From: Candidatus Melainabacteria bacterium
GTDB taxonomy: Bacteria > Cyanobacteriota > Vampirovibrionia > Gastranaerophilales > Gastranaerophilaceae
DNA length: 58,089 bases
Direction of reading: 5' to 3'
Assembly (NCBI GenBank): GCA_003258735.1
Contig: QHME01000009.1
Coordinates: 1,796 to 59,884, forward strand
Notes under the pieces: generated by a model
The model's database searches: none
The model's input: only the letters and a program-made list of their open reading frames with translations
What the model was told of the DNA's origin: nothing
Position numbers and translations under genes: made by a program
Shown here: piece by piece, positions 31,613 through 40,649 of the stretch
Position numbering within the stretch: the first letter of the stretch is position 1
Layout: each line of letters begins with the position of its first letter

Positions 31613-32781
31613 TATTCTTTACCTGCTTTTTCTTTTTTAGCATAAGTTTCAGCATCAATAACCTTAACTTTTTGCCCCTGCGTTGCAATATTTTGAATAC
31701 CTGAAACAATTACTTGATCAGATTTATCCAATCCACTATCTACAACCCAGTTATTATTAATATCATCTGAAACTTTAATATCTTTTCTTACTGCTTTGCC
31801 ATCTTCGACAGTCCAAACATAATAACCGCTCATTGCATCACCTTTTGCACAAGCTTGCGGAACTGTCATATACTCAACTTTTTTCGGTGCAATCAATGTA
31901 ACCTTCATATAATCACCGGGAACTAACCATCCCTTTGAGTTGTCAAAAACTGCTCTCATTTGCACTGAACCAGAGTTTTGGTCAATTTGATTATCTACAA
32001 AGTCAATTTTACCTATTTTGTCATAAATTACACCATTATCAAATTGAGCTTTTACCTGAACATCTTTAAATTTGTCACTGGCTTTCAACAATTTAACAAA
32101 ATCTTGACTTCTTAGTGAAAATGTTACATAAACAGGATTCATGCTTGAAATATTAACCAAAGAACCTGATGTAGCATCGACATAATTGCCTTCAGTGATT
32201 TTCACCTTACCAATTCTACCATCAATCGGAGAATGAATCCTTGTGTAGCTCAAATTAACCCTTGCCAGTTCAAGTTTTTGTCTAGCAGAATCTAGCAAAG
32301 CTCTATTTGAATTTCTCGTAGCCAAACTTTGATCAACATCGGAATGGCTTATCAAATCTTCTTTAATAAGCGCATTTGCTCTATTTAATTCCTGTTGAGC
32401 ATTTTTCAAAAGTGCACCATACTGATTTACGGCAGCTTGAGAATTATTAACTTCCAATTGATACTCTTTTGGGTCAATTTGGAACAACAATTGTCCTTTT
32501 TTCACAAAATCACCTTCTTTAAAATATTTCTTTAGCAAAAAGCCTGAAACCCTTGCAATTACATCAACCGAGTATTTAGCTTCTACACGTCCGGTTGATT
32601 CCACAGAAATATTAACTTCTTCTGTTTGAGGTTCATTTACAACAACTTCCTTCGGCTGCATCATCGCCTGACGTTGAATCAGCCCCATCACAGTTCCTGC
32701 CAATTTGTTATATACAATAGGTACAATAATAACTAGTAATACTAATATTGCCATCTTTTTTCTTGTCATTTTAAATTTCAT
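31612..32781 (-). CDS. RND periplasmic adaptor (AcrA/MexA-like)
   Basis: 389 residues from ATG 32781 (MKFKMTRKK), which has GGAG 6 nt upstream; an in-frame ATG at 32793 lacks a good site. An N-terminal membrane anchor (MAILVLLVIIVPIVYNKLA) is followed by the biotinyl-lipoyl half (VIARVSGFLLKKYFKEGDFVKKGQLLFQIDP), a helical hairpin, the second lipoyl half (YTRIHSPIDGRIGKVKITEGNYV) and beta-barrel/membrane-proximal domains. It bridges the RND pump and the TolC-like channel. First gene of the operon; a palindrome matching a MarR site lies in its leader. Confidence 0.92.
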   Translation of the reverse strand: MKFKMTRKKMAILVLLVIIVPIVYNKLAGTVMGLIQRQAMMQPKEVVVNEPQTEEVNISVESTGRVEAKYSVDVIARVSGFLLKKYFKEGDFVKKGQLLFQIDPKEYQLEVNNSQAAVNQYGALLKNAQQELNRANALIKEDLISHSDVDQSLATRNSNRALLDSARQKLELARVNLSYTRIHSPIDGRIGKVKITEGNYVDATSGSLVNISSMNPVYVTFSLRSQDFVKLLKASDKFKDVQVKAQFDNGVIYDKIGKIDFVDNQIDQNSGSVQMRAVFDNSKGWLVPGDYMKVTLIAPKKVEYMTVPQACAKGDAMSGYYVWTVEDGKAVRKDIKVSDDINNNWVVDSGLDKSDQVIVSGIQNIATQGQKVKVIDAETYAKKEKAGKE

Positions 32782-32803
32782 ACTTTTCTCCATGCTTATA
32801 AGG

Positions 32804-32848
32804 GTAGAATTTTCTACTATAATAATAAATTTTCTGGAATATTGTCAA
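32804..32848 (-). promoter_or_regulatory. Promoter and MarR-type operator of the efflux operon
   Basis: On the minus strand: TTGACA (32848-32843), 18 nt, TATTAT (32824-32819). Just downstream, covering the start of transcription, is the perfect inverted repeat GTAGAA-TT-TTCTAC (32804-32817). A matching half-site GTAGAA (32897-32902) lies in the leader of the divergent marR-like gene, so one regulator probably controls both. Confidence 0.65.
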
Positions 32849-32855
32849 GACTTGC

Positions 32856-32884
32856 TTGAATTTATACATCAGCCATAGTATAAT
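32856..32884 (+). promoter_or_regulatory. Promoter of the marR-like gene
   Basis: TTGAAT (32856-32861), 17 nt, TATAAT (32879-32884). It is back to back with the efflux promoter; the two -35 boxes are only 7 bp apart. Confidence 0.7.
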
Positions 32885-32914
32885 CATACCGTACTGGTAG
32901 AAAAGGAAACACGT

Positions 32915-33394
32915 ATGACAAAGAACGCAAATTATTTGGACCTATTAGAAAATAATCTTCCTTATCAAATTGAATACACTGCAAACTTCAATAAGTCTTT
33001 CAGAAGAGAATTTCAGGCTCGTTTTATTGGGGATGAGGTTACACCTGATGAATTTTCAATACTTTATGCAATTACAAATGTTCCTGATATTTCGCAATCT
33101 GAAATTGCGACATTGCTGTTTAAAGGAAAAGCCCATGTGGGTAAAATTCTAAACGATATGGAAACTCGCGGAATAATCAAAAGAATAGCCGATACAAAAA
33201 ATAACATTATGATTAAAAAGAATATCTTAACAGATAAAGGTAAAGCAATTTTTGCAAAAGGAGATGTTGAAATAAACAAAGTACGCCACCTTATGGAACG
33301 CGAGTTTACACCACAAGAGCTTGATAAATTTATTTATTACCTTAAAAAGTACCGACAAATCCAAAGTTCTATAGTTGATGTTAAGTTGAAATAA
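32915..33394 (+). CDS. MarR-family transcriptional regulator
   Basis: 159 residues with a winged helix: TPDEFSILYAITNVPDISQSEIATLLFKGKAHVGKILNDMETRGIIKRIADTKNNIMIKKNILTDKGKAIFAK, the classical MarR helix-turn-helix, wing and start of the dimerisation helix. It is divergent from the RND operon and probably represses it, releasing DNA when a ligand (often a phenolic or pump substrate) binds. It has its own TATAAT promoter and AAAGGAAA ribosome binding site. A 13-bp GC-rich palindrome follows the gene. Confidence 0.9.
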   Translation: MTKNANYLDLLENNLPYQIEYTANFNKSFRREFQARFIGDEVTPDEFSILYAITNVPDISQSEIATLLFKGKAHVGKILNDMETRGIIKRIADTKNNIMIKKNILTDKGKAIFAKGDVEINKVRHLMEREFTPQELDKFIYYLKKYRQIQSSIVDVKLK

Positions 33395-33416
33395 AGTGTT
33401 ATGTATTTTTTATGAA

Positions 33417-33446
33417 GGAGCGGCAGTGCTAAAGCACTGCCGCTCC
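33417..33446. terminator. GC-rich hairpin between convergent genes
   Basis: GGAGCGGCAGTGC (33417-33429), loop TAAA, and GCACTGCCGCTCC form a 13-bp perfect stem between the convergent marR-like and TPR genes. No run of T follows immediately on either strand, so it may be a weak bidirectional terminator or a REP-like palindrome. Confidence 0.55.
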
Positions 33447-33464
33447 ACAAATTTCTAGAACTTT

Positions 33465-36400
33465 TTATTTAGAAGATTTATCTTTCCTTTTAAATAAATT
33501 CTTAAAACTAAACAGTTTCTTTTCTTTTTGAGCTTTTGGTTTTACTTCTTTTTGAACTTTATCTTTTTTAGGTTTTGACTCAACTGTTGTTTTTTCATTT
33601 TGTTGCTCTACAACATTTTGTGAACTTTCATCTTCACCCATCTTGATTACTGGAGTTGATTTTAAATCACCTTTTTCAAGTTCCTTTTTCTCTTCATCTG
33701 TCATAAAAACCTCAAAATGCTCAGGCAATGTCGTTATTCCATCTTTTATATTTTTATCAACCTTATTTTTTTGAGCTTTTTCCGTTTTTTTAGGAGAAGA
33801 AACAACTTCTTTGACATTATTGCCTGAATTTTCTTCAATATCTTCAATCACTTCTGCTTCAGGAGCTTTTGTCAATTTTTCTTCTTCAATGGAATTTTTC
33901 TCAATTCTAGATTTTTTAAACTTTTCAAACCAAGATTTTTTAACTTTTTCAGTTTTTTGTTCTACATTTTGTACTGGAACTTCAACTGGTTCTTGAGGAA
34001 CATCAATAATTTCAGCTTTGCCTGAAATATCTTTTGTTATAATTTCTTCTTCCGGCAAATATGTATTTCTATTTCGTTTAAAAAATCCAAATAATGATTT
34101 TTTCTCAGTAGACAACTTATTCCCTTTATTATCAATATTTTCAGAATCATCAATAACAGAAACCGCTGGAGGAGTTGCTTGTTCTTCTGTTTCTACAATT
34201 GTTTCCGCAGCTTGAGGAGTCAAACCGACTGAGCGTAAAATTGACTCAACAGATTCTTGATGTTTTGATTTTTTCCTATCCTTGCGAGATTTTTTGATTT
34301 CAACTTGTTCTGTTTGAGAAACACTTTGATTATCATTTAAAAATTCTTTTAACTCATTTTTATCTTCAGAAATTTTATCATCTATAGTCGGCGATTCAAC
34401 ATTTTCAGATAAAACATCTTTTAGGCGTTTTTCCTTTTTAACTTTTGCTGGTTTCACCTTTTGAGTTTCTGTATCCTGAGTCAAAATATCATCCAATGTC
34501 TTTTCTTTCTTAACCTTCATCGGTTTTTCTTTTTTGACTTTTTTGGTCTTAACTTTTTTTGTTGTTAAAGTTTCCTCAACATCTACAACATCCAATTTAT
34601 TTGAATTAACCAAAGTATTATCTTCAACTTCAACTCCTGCTGCTACCTCGTTTTGAGATTCATCTTCTTTTTGATTTTCAATTAAAACCTTATCCGGATC
34701 TACTAAATTTGTAGTCGCATTTGTGGCATCAGCAACTTTTTCAGTTTCAACTTTAGCATCGGAAATAATCTCAGGTTCAGGTTGATTTGAAGTATTTTCA
34801 CTAGGAGATTTTTCCGCAACCGCGTTTGACGTAGCATCATTTTCTTGTTTAAATTCTGCAAAATTATCAGTAATTTTATTAGTATTTAAATCAAAAGACT
34901 CATTTGCCAACCTATTTTCTGCATTTTGAATAAATGATTTTGGTTCTAAGACTACAACCTCATCATCTTCTCGTATTTCAGGAATTTTTGCATTTGGAAC
35001 ATTAAACTCTTTTAAATCAACATTTGCATGTTTTTCAACAATTGTTGATTTTGGAATATCAACTTGTGCTGTTTGTTCTTGCTCAACAGACCCATTTTTA
35101 TCTGGTTCGACTTTTTCAGTTTTAGTTGAAACTGGCATTTTGGCAATTGTTACAGATTTTTCCGATTCCGTCACTTTTGTGCCTAAATCCTCTACTTGCG
35201 CTGTTGATGGAGTCTTTGTTTCTACCTGATTAATATTAGTTTTTTGTTCAGCAATCGGTTCTGATTTTTCTTCAACTGCAACTTCGTCCTTTTGCACATC
35301 GTTATATGAAATTACAAATTTTTGAGAGTCTTTAATTTCAGAGGCAACCGCTTTGGTTGAAGTTTGTTCTGTTGGAATTTGACTTTCTTCTTGAGGTTTA
35401 GTTTCAGTTTCACCAAACTCTAAATTTTCGATTTTAGAAGTTGCATCATTAGCAACTTTAGGTTCTTCATATTTTATTTCAAAAGACTCTGATTTCTTTT
35501 GCTCCGGTGCAGTAAATACAATTGTATTTGGGTCAAATTCCGCTACCTGTGCTGTATTATACTGATCTTGGTCTTTTGGTTCAGCTACAATCTCTGTCTC
35601 TACTGCCGATTCTTTTGTGGTTACGGTTTTATTTTCTATGGCAGCTACAACATTTTCTTTTGGTTCAACTTTTTGAACAACCTTTTCAGATTGTGGTTCT
35701 GTTACAACAGTCTCTGAAACAGGAGCATATTCAACAGTTTTAACGACATCAGAAATTTCAACAGGTGAATTATTATTCTGATTTTGCACGACATTCAAAG
35801 ATTGACTTGCTAACATTTGCGCAATTGAAACCTGATTATCCGCAGATATCATATCGATTGGGTCAGTTGATTCTTTCAAAGACTGAACATCTGTTGAAAC
35901 AGATTCTGTCATATTTTCAGCCGTATTTTTTGCAGCAAGTTCTGCAGCCACAGGACTTTCTTGAGTTTTTTCTGCCTGAATTTCAGTAGATTTAGGAGTT
36001 TCGATGGCAGTCTTGCTATCTATTGAAACCAGTTTGTAATCAGGATTTAAGTATTCAAACCAAACTCTCAAATCACCAAAAGTAGTTCTAATATAATCAT
36101 ACTGGTCTTCAACATCATTAGCTGAAACCTTCAAAGCTGAATTTGCCAAAACATTACCTTTTGATAAAAGTGCTATAATTGGATTTTGATAGGCTTTTGC
36201 CAAATCCACTTTTGCCCCAAAACCTCTTTGTTGAAGAATTTGAGCCTTCAAATAATACAAATATGGCGCAAGAGTCATTTCTTTTGATGATAATGATTTG
36301 ACATCAGTATTATAAATATCATTCATATTATTATGAATTTTCTCTAAATCCGCAACAGCAGCATCTGAATTTCCGGATTTAAAATATGCCAAAGCTCTTA

Positions 36401-37556
36401 AATATAACACCGAATTGTAATTTGACACATGCCTGTACAAAAGCTTTGTCGCACCATCTACAACCGCATTATAATCGCCTTTCAATTGTTGCGCTATCAA
36501 TTTGTAATACATACTGTTATAATCATTCGTTTTCAATTTTATGGCACTGTCAAAACTCACAATAGCTTTGTCATAATCGCCTAATTGCAACTGATTTAGA
36601 CCGATATAAAAATGGTATATATAGCAATTTGGATTGTATTTTAGAGCTTTATTGAAATACTCAATTGATTTTAGCGCAGCATCCTTTGAAAAAGTCTTTT
36701 CAGCCTCGCTATAGTAAACCTGTCCTAAACTTGCAAAAGATTCAAAATCATAAGGATTGGCTTTTAACGCGGATTCAAAAGCAACAATTGCATCCTGTTC
36801 TTGTTCTAAACCTGACATTGCAACCCCTGTCAAATAGTATCCTAAGTAATATTTTGGATAATTTGATGTAATATATTGAGTTTTATATGCCGCCTCATTG
36901 AAATTTCCTTTTTCAATATCTGAAATCGCACCGTAAATATACGAATCAACACCTTGCGGATTTAGAACTTTTCCATATTTTTGAGGACAGTTAATTTTTG
37001 CAATATCGTCTTTTTTCGGTTGTGGTAAATAAATATGAGAATTATATTGAAAAGCCTTTTGGAAGGTTGATTCATAAGCCGGATTATTTAGAGCTTTTTG
37101 AGCATACATCAATTTACCATACAAATTGCCCAGTTCAGGGTTTTGGTATTGGTCTTGTTTATCCGCACCCAAAACTACAGCACCCAAAACTTTTGTACCT
37201 GTGATAAATTTATCATCAGAAGATTTTAATTCTATAGCCTTTTGAAAATCAGCTTGAGCTAGTCTATACTGCCTTAGCGCATAAAAAGCTTCCCCACGCA
37301 TTTTGTAGGCTTCGTATTTTTTAGGTCTATTATTTATGTATGCAGTCAAATATACAATTGCAGACTGGTAATCTTTATTTGCAATAGCATTTGAAGCTTT
37401 TTCCAAAGTTTCACGATTTACCTTAATTTCTTCAGTTTCAACCGATTGATTTTCAACAGGCTCAGATTTATCTGCTGAAAACGCAGGTATATTTATATTT
37501 GAGATGCTTAGCATCATTATCGCAACTAATAACCCTAAATTCTTCTTATTTCTCAT
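33465..37556 (-). CDS. Large exported TPR protein with disordered acidic/basic tail
   Basis: 1,363 residues from ATG 37556 (MRNKKNLG), with GGGG upstream; the TTG further upstream lies inside the promoter. A signal peptide (NLGLLVAIMMLSISNINIPAFSA) is followed by tetratricopeptide repeats from about 45 to 480 (for example AIVYLTAYINNRPKKYEAYKMRGEAFYALRQYRLAQADFQKAIELK). The remaining ~850 residues are low complexity, with Glu/Val/Thr-rich stretches and Lys-rich blocks such as KVKKEKTLDDIL and KVKKEKRLKDVL. There is no membrane anchor apart from the signal peptide. It is probably a periplasmic or surface scaffold; its function is not recognised. Confidence 0.8.
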   Translation of the reverse strand: MRNKKNLGLLVAIMMLSISNINIPAFSADKSEPVENQSVETEEIKVNRETLEKASNAIANKDYQSAIVYLTAYINNRPKKYEAYKMRGEAFYALRQYRLAQADFQKAIELKSSDDKFITGTKVLGAVVLGADKQDQYQNPELGNLYGKLMYAQKALNNPAYESTFQKAFQYNSHIYLPQPKKDDIAKINCPQKYGKVLNPQGVDSYIYGAISDIEKGNFNEAAYKTQYITSNYPKYYLGYYLTGVAMSGLEQEQDAIVAFESALKANPYDFESFASLGQVYYSEAEKTFSKDAALKSIEYFNKALKYNPNCYIYHFYIGLNQLQLGDYDKAIVSFDSAIKLKTNDYNSMYYKLIAQQLKGDYNAVVDGATKLLYRHVSNYNSVLYLRALAYFKSGNSDAAVADLEKIHNNMNDIYNTDVKSLSSKEMTLAPYLYYLKAQILQQRGFGAKVDLAKAYQNPIIALLSKGNVLANSALKVSANDVEDQYDYIRTTFGDLRVWFEYLNPDYKLVSIDSKTAIETPKSTEIQAEKTQESPVAAELAAKNTAENMTESVSTDVQSLKESTDPIDMISADNQVSIAQMLASQSLNVVQNQNNNSPVEISDVVKTVEYAPVSETVVTEPQSEKVVQKVEPKENVVAAIENKTVTTKESAVETEIVAEPKDQDQYNTAQVAEFDPNTIVFTAPEQKKSESFEIKYEEPKVANDATSKIENLEFGETETKPQEESQIPTEQTSTKAVASEIKDSQKFVISYNDVQKDEVAVEEKSEPIAEQKTNINQVETKTPSTAQVEDLGTKVTESEKSVTIAKMPVSTKTEKVEPDKNGSVEQEQTAQVDIPKSTIVEKHANVDLKEFNVPNAKIPEIREDDEVVVLEPKSFIQNAENRLANESFDLNTNKITDNFAEFKQENDATSNAVAEKSPSENTSNQPEPEIISDAKVETEKVADATNATTNLVDPDKVLIENQKEDESQNEVAAGVEVEDNTLVNSNKLDVVDVEETLTTKKVKTKKVKKEKPMKVKKEKTLDDILTQDTETQKVKPAKVKKEKRLKDVLSENVESPTIDDKISEDKNELKEFLNDNQSVSQTEQVEIKKSRKDRKKSKHQESVESILRSVGLTPQAAETIVETEEQATPPAVSVIDDSENIDNKGNKLSTEKKSLFGFFKRNRNTYLPEEEIITKDISGKAEIIDVPQEPVEVPVQNVEQKTEKVKKSWFEKFKKSRIEKNSIEEEKLTKAPEAEVIEDIEENSGNNVKEVVSSPKKTEKAQKNKVDKNIKDGITTLPEHFEVFMTDEEKKELEKGDLKSTPVIKMGEDESSQNVVEQQNEKTTVESKPKKDKVQKEVKPKAQKEKKLFSFKNLFKRKDKSSK

Positions 37557-37635
37557 AATTACCCCATATTTCTGAATTCTGCTAAGATTATACAATAGAA
37601 AATTAAATTAATGAAGAGTTCTTGAACTTTTATTG

Positions 37636-37641
37636 TACAAT
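37636..37641 (+). promoter_or_regulatory. -10 box of leaderless tag gene
   Basis: TACAAT (37636-37641) places the start of transcription at 37648, the A of the ATG. No Shine-Dalgarno sequence is present. Confidence 0.55.
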
Positions 37642-37647
37642 ACAACT

Positions 37648-38190
37648 ATGAAAAGATGTTTTTGGGTGGATGAAAAATCCGACATATATGTAAAATATCA
37701 CGATGAAGAATGGGGAGTTCCAAAGTATGATGACAGAGAGCTTTTAGAACTTTTGATTCTTGAATCTTTTCAAGCCGGATTATCCTGGATTACCGTCTTA
37801 AAAAAGCGTGAAGCCTTTCGCGCAGAATTTGATAACTTTGAACTTGAAAAAATTATCAACTATGATGAAAATAAAATTACCCAAATGCTCAACAATCCTG
37901 CAATAATAAGAAGTCGAGGCAAAATTACAGCAGCAATAAATAATGCTAAAATTTTCAAAGAAATTCAAAAAGAATATGGAAGTTTTTCAAATTATATTTG
38001 GAGTTTTACTGATAACAAAGTTATCAAAAACACAACAGGCAAAACTATTGTAAGCTCCCCTCTATCAGATAAAATATCAAAAGACCTCAAAAAACGAGGG
38101 ATGAAATATGTCGGAACAGTCATTATTTATTCTTATTTGCAAGCCATTGGAATAATCAATGACCACGATACAGACTGTTTTAAATATTAG
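37648..38190 (+). CDS. tag: DNA-3-methyladenine glycosylase I
   Basis: 180 residues. Excises 3-methyladenine from alkylated DNA to start base-excision repair in the cytoplasm. The N-terminus MKRCFWV with YHDEEWGVP, the LELLILESFQAGLSW helix-hairpin region, and the C-terminal NDHDTDCF carry the Cys, His, His and Cys residues of the zinc snap typical of Tag. The length is usual for the family. ATG 37648 is chosen because Tag proteins begin with this MxRCxW motif; a TTG five codons upstream precedes the -10 box. It is divergent from the TPR gene with overlapping promoter regions. Confidence 0.95.
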   Translation: MKRCFWVDEKSDIYVKYHDEEWGVPKYDDRELLELLILESFQAGLSWITVLKKREAFRAEFDNFELEKIINYDENKITQMLNNPAIIRSRGKITAAINNAKIFKEIQKEYGSFSNYIWSFTDNKVIKNTTGKTIVSSPLSDKISKDLKKRGMKYVGTVIIYSYLQAIGIINDHDTDCFKY

Positions 38191-38310
38191 GGAATATAAA
38201 AAAAATGTTAAAATTTTCAAAATATATAGCAAAAAATTTTTTCTTTTGTTTTACAATACATGTTGGTAATAACCTAAAATACAATAATTAAGATTTGGCG
38301 GAAGAAATAA

Positions 38311-38853
38311 ATGTCACTAGGTAGTGGAATAAAAAGTGCTTTAAAAACCTTGGGAAAGAATAACAATCCGGCGTACGTAGTTGTCGCAATCGCTACAGTA
38401 AAGGGGATTTGCAGACCGATGTTCACAATGATGGACAAAAATGAATCACCGGAAACAAAAAAATATGCAGCATTAAGAGAAGGGTTGACAGAAGTCATCG
38501 CAATCCCAACATACTTGACTTGTGGAGCTTTGGCAGGTAAAGGTGCAGCCCTATTTAAAGACCCGGCAAAATCTGAAATTGCAAAACATAACTTGAGATT
38601 TGCTGGTGTTTGTGCCGCAGCATTATTTGTCATTCCTGGGCTTTGCTCACTTGTTATCAAACCGTTTACTGATAAAATTTTAGGCAAACAACCTGACAAA
38701 AAGCCAAATACTAAAAATTTAGATATTACATCAAAAGTTGAAGAACCTGCATTAAAAAATCCAATTGCCGCAACCGGAAAAATCGGAAAACTTCCGTTGC
38801 AACAACCTGTTAGCATTTCAACTTTTACAAATTCAGGAATGAGGGTCGGATAA
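38311..38853 (+). CDS. Membrane-associated hypothetical protein, first of a paralogous pair
   Basis: 180 residues. The central motif ICRPMFTMMDKNESPETKKYAALREGLTE matches the downstream gene (IGRPSFILMDKQIDPQTKKFSATKEFLYQ), so the two are paralogues. Hydrophobic segments flank it (about 22-32, 65-80 and 105-122), and the C-terminal third is polar. GGCGGAAG precedes the start. The stop codon is 1 nt from the next ATG. The function is unknown; the pair is probably co-translated and may form a heteromer. Confidence 0.7.
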   Translation: MSLGSGIKSALKTLGKNNNPAYVVVAIATVKGICRPMFTMMDKNESPETKKYAALREGLTEVIAIPTYLTCGALAGKGAALFKDPAKSEIAKHNLRFAGVCAAALFVIPGLCSLVIKPFTDKILGKQPDKKPNTKNLDITSKVEEPALKNPIAATGKIGKLPLQQPVSISTFTNSGMRVG

Positions 38854-38854
38854 T

Positions 38855-39478
38855 ATGATAGGAGCAATTCAAAACCTTATAACAAGTCCTGCATTATACA
38901 ATGCGACTCAAAGCACTGTAACACAAGTTACAACAGAAACATGTTTAAAAGCTATAGGCCGTCCTTCATTTATTTTAATGGATAAACAAATTGACCCACA
39001 AACAAAGAAATTTTCTGCAACAAAAGAATTTTTATATCAAGCAACATGTTTGGCTATATACTTAGCAGCAATCACACCATTGGCTAAAAAATATGCATAT
39101 AAAATTGCTCAAAACAGTTACAAAGATGAGGCTGTATTTAAAGCTTTCGGAAGCGTAAAAGAATTTATGAATTTTCATCAATTAAAAACCGAAGCCGAAA
39201 AAATTGCAAAACTGGATGAATTAAGCAAAAAAATGGGTGTAACATTCACGAGAGAAAAAGTGTCAGATGCAGAAAAAGCAATAAAAAAAGAAATTTCTCA
39301 AGATGGTGAAAACTTGGCAAGAGGGGTAATCGAGGCAGGTTCAATTTTCGGTTCTGTAGCCGGTTTGGCAATACTTGCTCCAATTGTATCACATCCGATT
39401 ATTCACCCTGTAATGAAAGCTTTAGGGTTTGATGCTCCGCAAAAGCCTGAACAAAAACCACTAGAAGAGAAAAAGTAA
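38855..39478 (+). CDS. Membrane-associated hypothetical protein, second of a paralogous pair
   Basis: 207 residues, with the same [G/C]RPxFxxMDKxxxPxTKKxxAxxE core as its upstream neighbour near residues 32-60. A hydrophobic stretch follows (ATCLAIYLAAITPLAKK), then about 70 polar helical residues that the first paralogue lacks, and a second hydrophobic stretch (IFGSVAGLAILAPIVSHPII). The tail is Lys/Glu/Pro-rich. It is translated from a start 1 nt beyond the previous stop. I do not recognise a characterised family. Confidence 0.7.
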   Translation: MIGAIQNLITSPALYNATQSTVTQVTTETCLKAIGRPSFILMDKQIDPQTKKFSATKEFLYQATCLAIYLAAITPLAKKYAYKIAQNSYKDEAVFKAFGSVKEFMNFHQLKTEAEKIAKLDELSKKMGVTFTREKVSDAEKAIKKEISQDGENLARGVIEAGSIFGSVAGLAILAPIVSHPIIHPVMKALGFDAPQKPEQKPLEEKK

Positions 39479-39599
39479 ACTTTCTGCAAGCACAGCATAA
39501 AAAATGTCATTATGAAGAGCATTTACATACGAATATCACATACGCCTTAACAGAATGACGTAATAATCCCCTTCAAATATCACCAATGATTCGTAAAAA

Positions 39600-40253
39600 T
39601 CATTTCAAATAATCTAAATTCTTATTATGTAAAACCCAGTAAGGACAACCCCAACCACTAGAGGTCTTAGTACATTGATCTTCATATCCAGACATTGGAG
39701 CTCCAAGCGGATATAGTCCTTTATTTTTAAACCACGAAATACAAAACATATCTCGACCAATAACATTTGGAGGTCTATTACCATTCGTATCCACATAAAA
39801 ATCTATTCTTTCGCTATCCGACCAATGAGCAATAGCCATTGATGTGCCATTCATTAAAACTATTTTATAAATATTGTTTCCGCCGTATGCTCCTGCGTAA
39901 TTTCCATTCAAATATTTATAGCGACCAGAATAAAAACAAGAATCATTTTGAGCTGTACCACAATCAAGTGCAACTTTCATGGCTGGCAAAAGCTTTTGAG
40001 CAATTACCTCAGAATCATCTTTTTGATAATAATTTCCTGACAAATTCCACTCATCAGGTGTGCCTTCATCTTCCTGAACACTTCTTATTGCTTGCAATAA
40101 AATTGAATAAGTTTCTGTTAGACGCGCAACAGTTTGTTTATCTCTATATCTTGACATCAGTGTCGGAATTGTAATTGCAGCCACTACACCAATTATTCCA
40201 AGTGTGATTAAAACCTCTGCAAGAGTAAAACCAAACAATCTTTTTATGCTCAT
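39600..40253 (-). CDS. Type IV pilin/pseudopilin-like protein
   Basis: 217 residues. The short basic leader MSIKRLFG precedes FTLAEVLITLGIIGVVAAITIPTL, a class III (type IV pilin) signal cleaved after Gly by prepilin peptidase, with the conserved Glu at position 5 of the mature protein. The hydrophobic helix would pack in a pilus or pseudopilus. The globular part has several Cys residues (CGT, SCF, FCIS, QCT, WGCP) that could pair. Its exact role (pilus, secretion or DNA uptake) is not determined. CAGGAG precedes the start. It is divergent from an XRE regulator across a palindrome. Confidence 0.88.
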   Translation of the reverse strand: MSIKRLFGFTLAEVLITLGIIGVVAAITIPTLMSRYRDKQTVARLTETYSILLQAIRSVQEDEGTPDEWNLSGNYYQKDDSEVIAQKLLPAMKVALDCGTAQNDSCFYSGRYKYLNGNYAGAYGGNNIYKIVLMNGTSMAIAHWSDSERIDFYVDTNGNRPPNVIGRDMFCISWFKNKGLYPLGAPMSGYEDQCTKTSSGWGCPYWVLHNKNLDYLK

Positions 40254-40312
40254 ACAAATCTCCTGTCGTTATTACAATATTTTAGTCATTTTAAAGTCTA
40301 TATGCTCAATAT

Positions 40313-40342
40313 AGCATATTGTCGTTATAACGTCAATATGCT
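40313..40342. promoter_or_regulatory. 30-bp palindrome between pilin-like and XRE genes
   Basis: AGCATATTG (40313-40321) and CAATATGCT (40334-40342) enclose a second palindrome, CGTTATAACG (40323-40332); only the two bases between them fail to pair. TTGTCG (40319-40324), 17 nt, TAATAT (40342-40347) forms a promoter for the XRE gene, so the palindrome covers its -35 box and spacer. TGTCGTTATTACAATATT near 40264 is a related site close to the pilin-like gene. Confidence 0.65.
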
Positions 40343-40356
40343 AATATTACGACATT

Positions 40357-40590
40357 ATGAGCAATATATCAACATTAGCTAAAAAATTTGCAACTAGAGT
40401 ACGATTTGAGCGAATTAAACGTAAATTTTCTCAAGAAAAGTTGGCAGAACTTGCAGGGATTGGGCGTTCTACTCTTACACAAATTGAGGCTCAAACATCT
40501 TCCCCAACATTAGATATTGTTGAAAAAATTGCATCAGCCTTGGGTTTTGAACCTTATGAATTGTTAATATTTAAGAATTTAGAAATATAA
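40357..40590 (+). CDS. Small XRE-family regulator
   Basis: 77 residues, almost entirely one Cro/C1 helix-turn-helix: ATRVRFERIKRKFSQEKLAELAGIGRSTLTQIEAQTSSPTLDIVEKIASALGFEPYELL. There is no effector domain. The ATG lies about 3 nt after the predicted start of transcription and has no ribosome binding site, so it is nearly leaderless. A 30-bp palindrome over its promoter suggests that it represses itself and the divergent pilin-like gene. Confidence 0.88.
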   Translation: MSNISTLAKKFATRVRFERIKRKFSQEKLAELAGIGRSTLTQIEAQTSSPTLDIVEKIASALGFEPYELLIFKNLEI

Positions 40591-40649
40591 GATTTATCAT
40601 TATTTAGCAAATGATAATATTGATAAATAATGATTATGGAAAAGATTCC

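Noticed and set aside
37557..37595. TTG start adding 13 residues to the TPR protein
   Set aside because: The codons lie within the TATAAT promoter and would precede a typical signal peptide.
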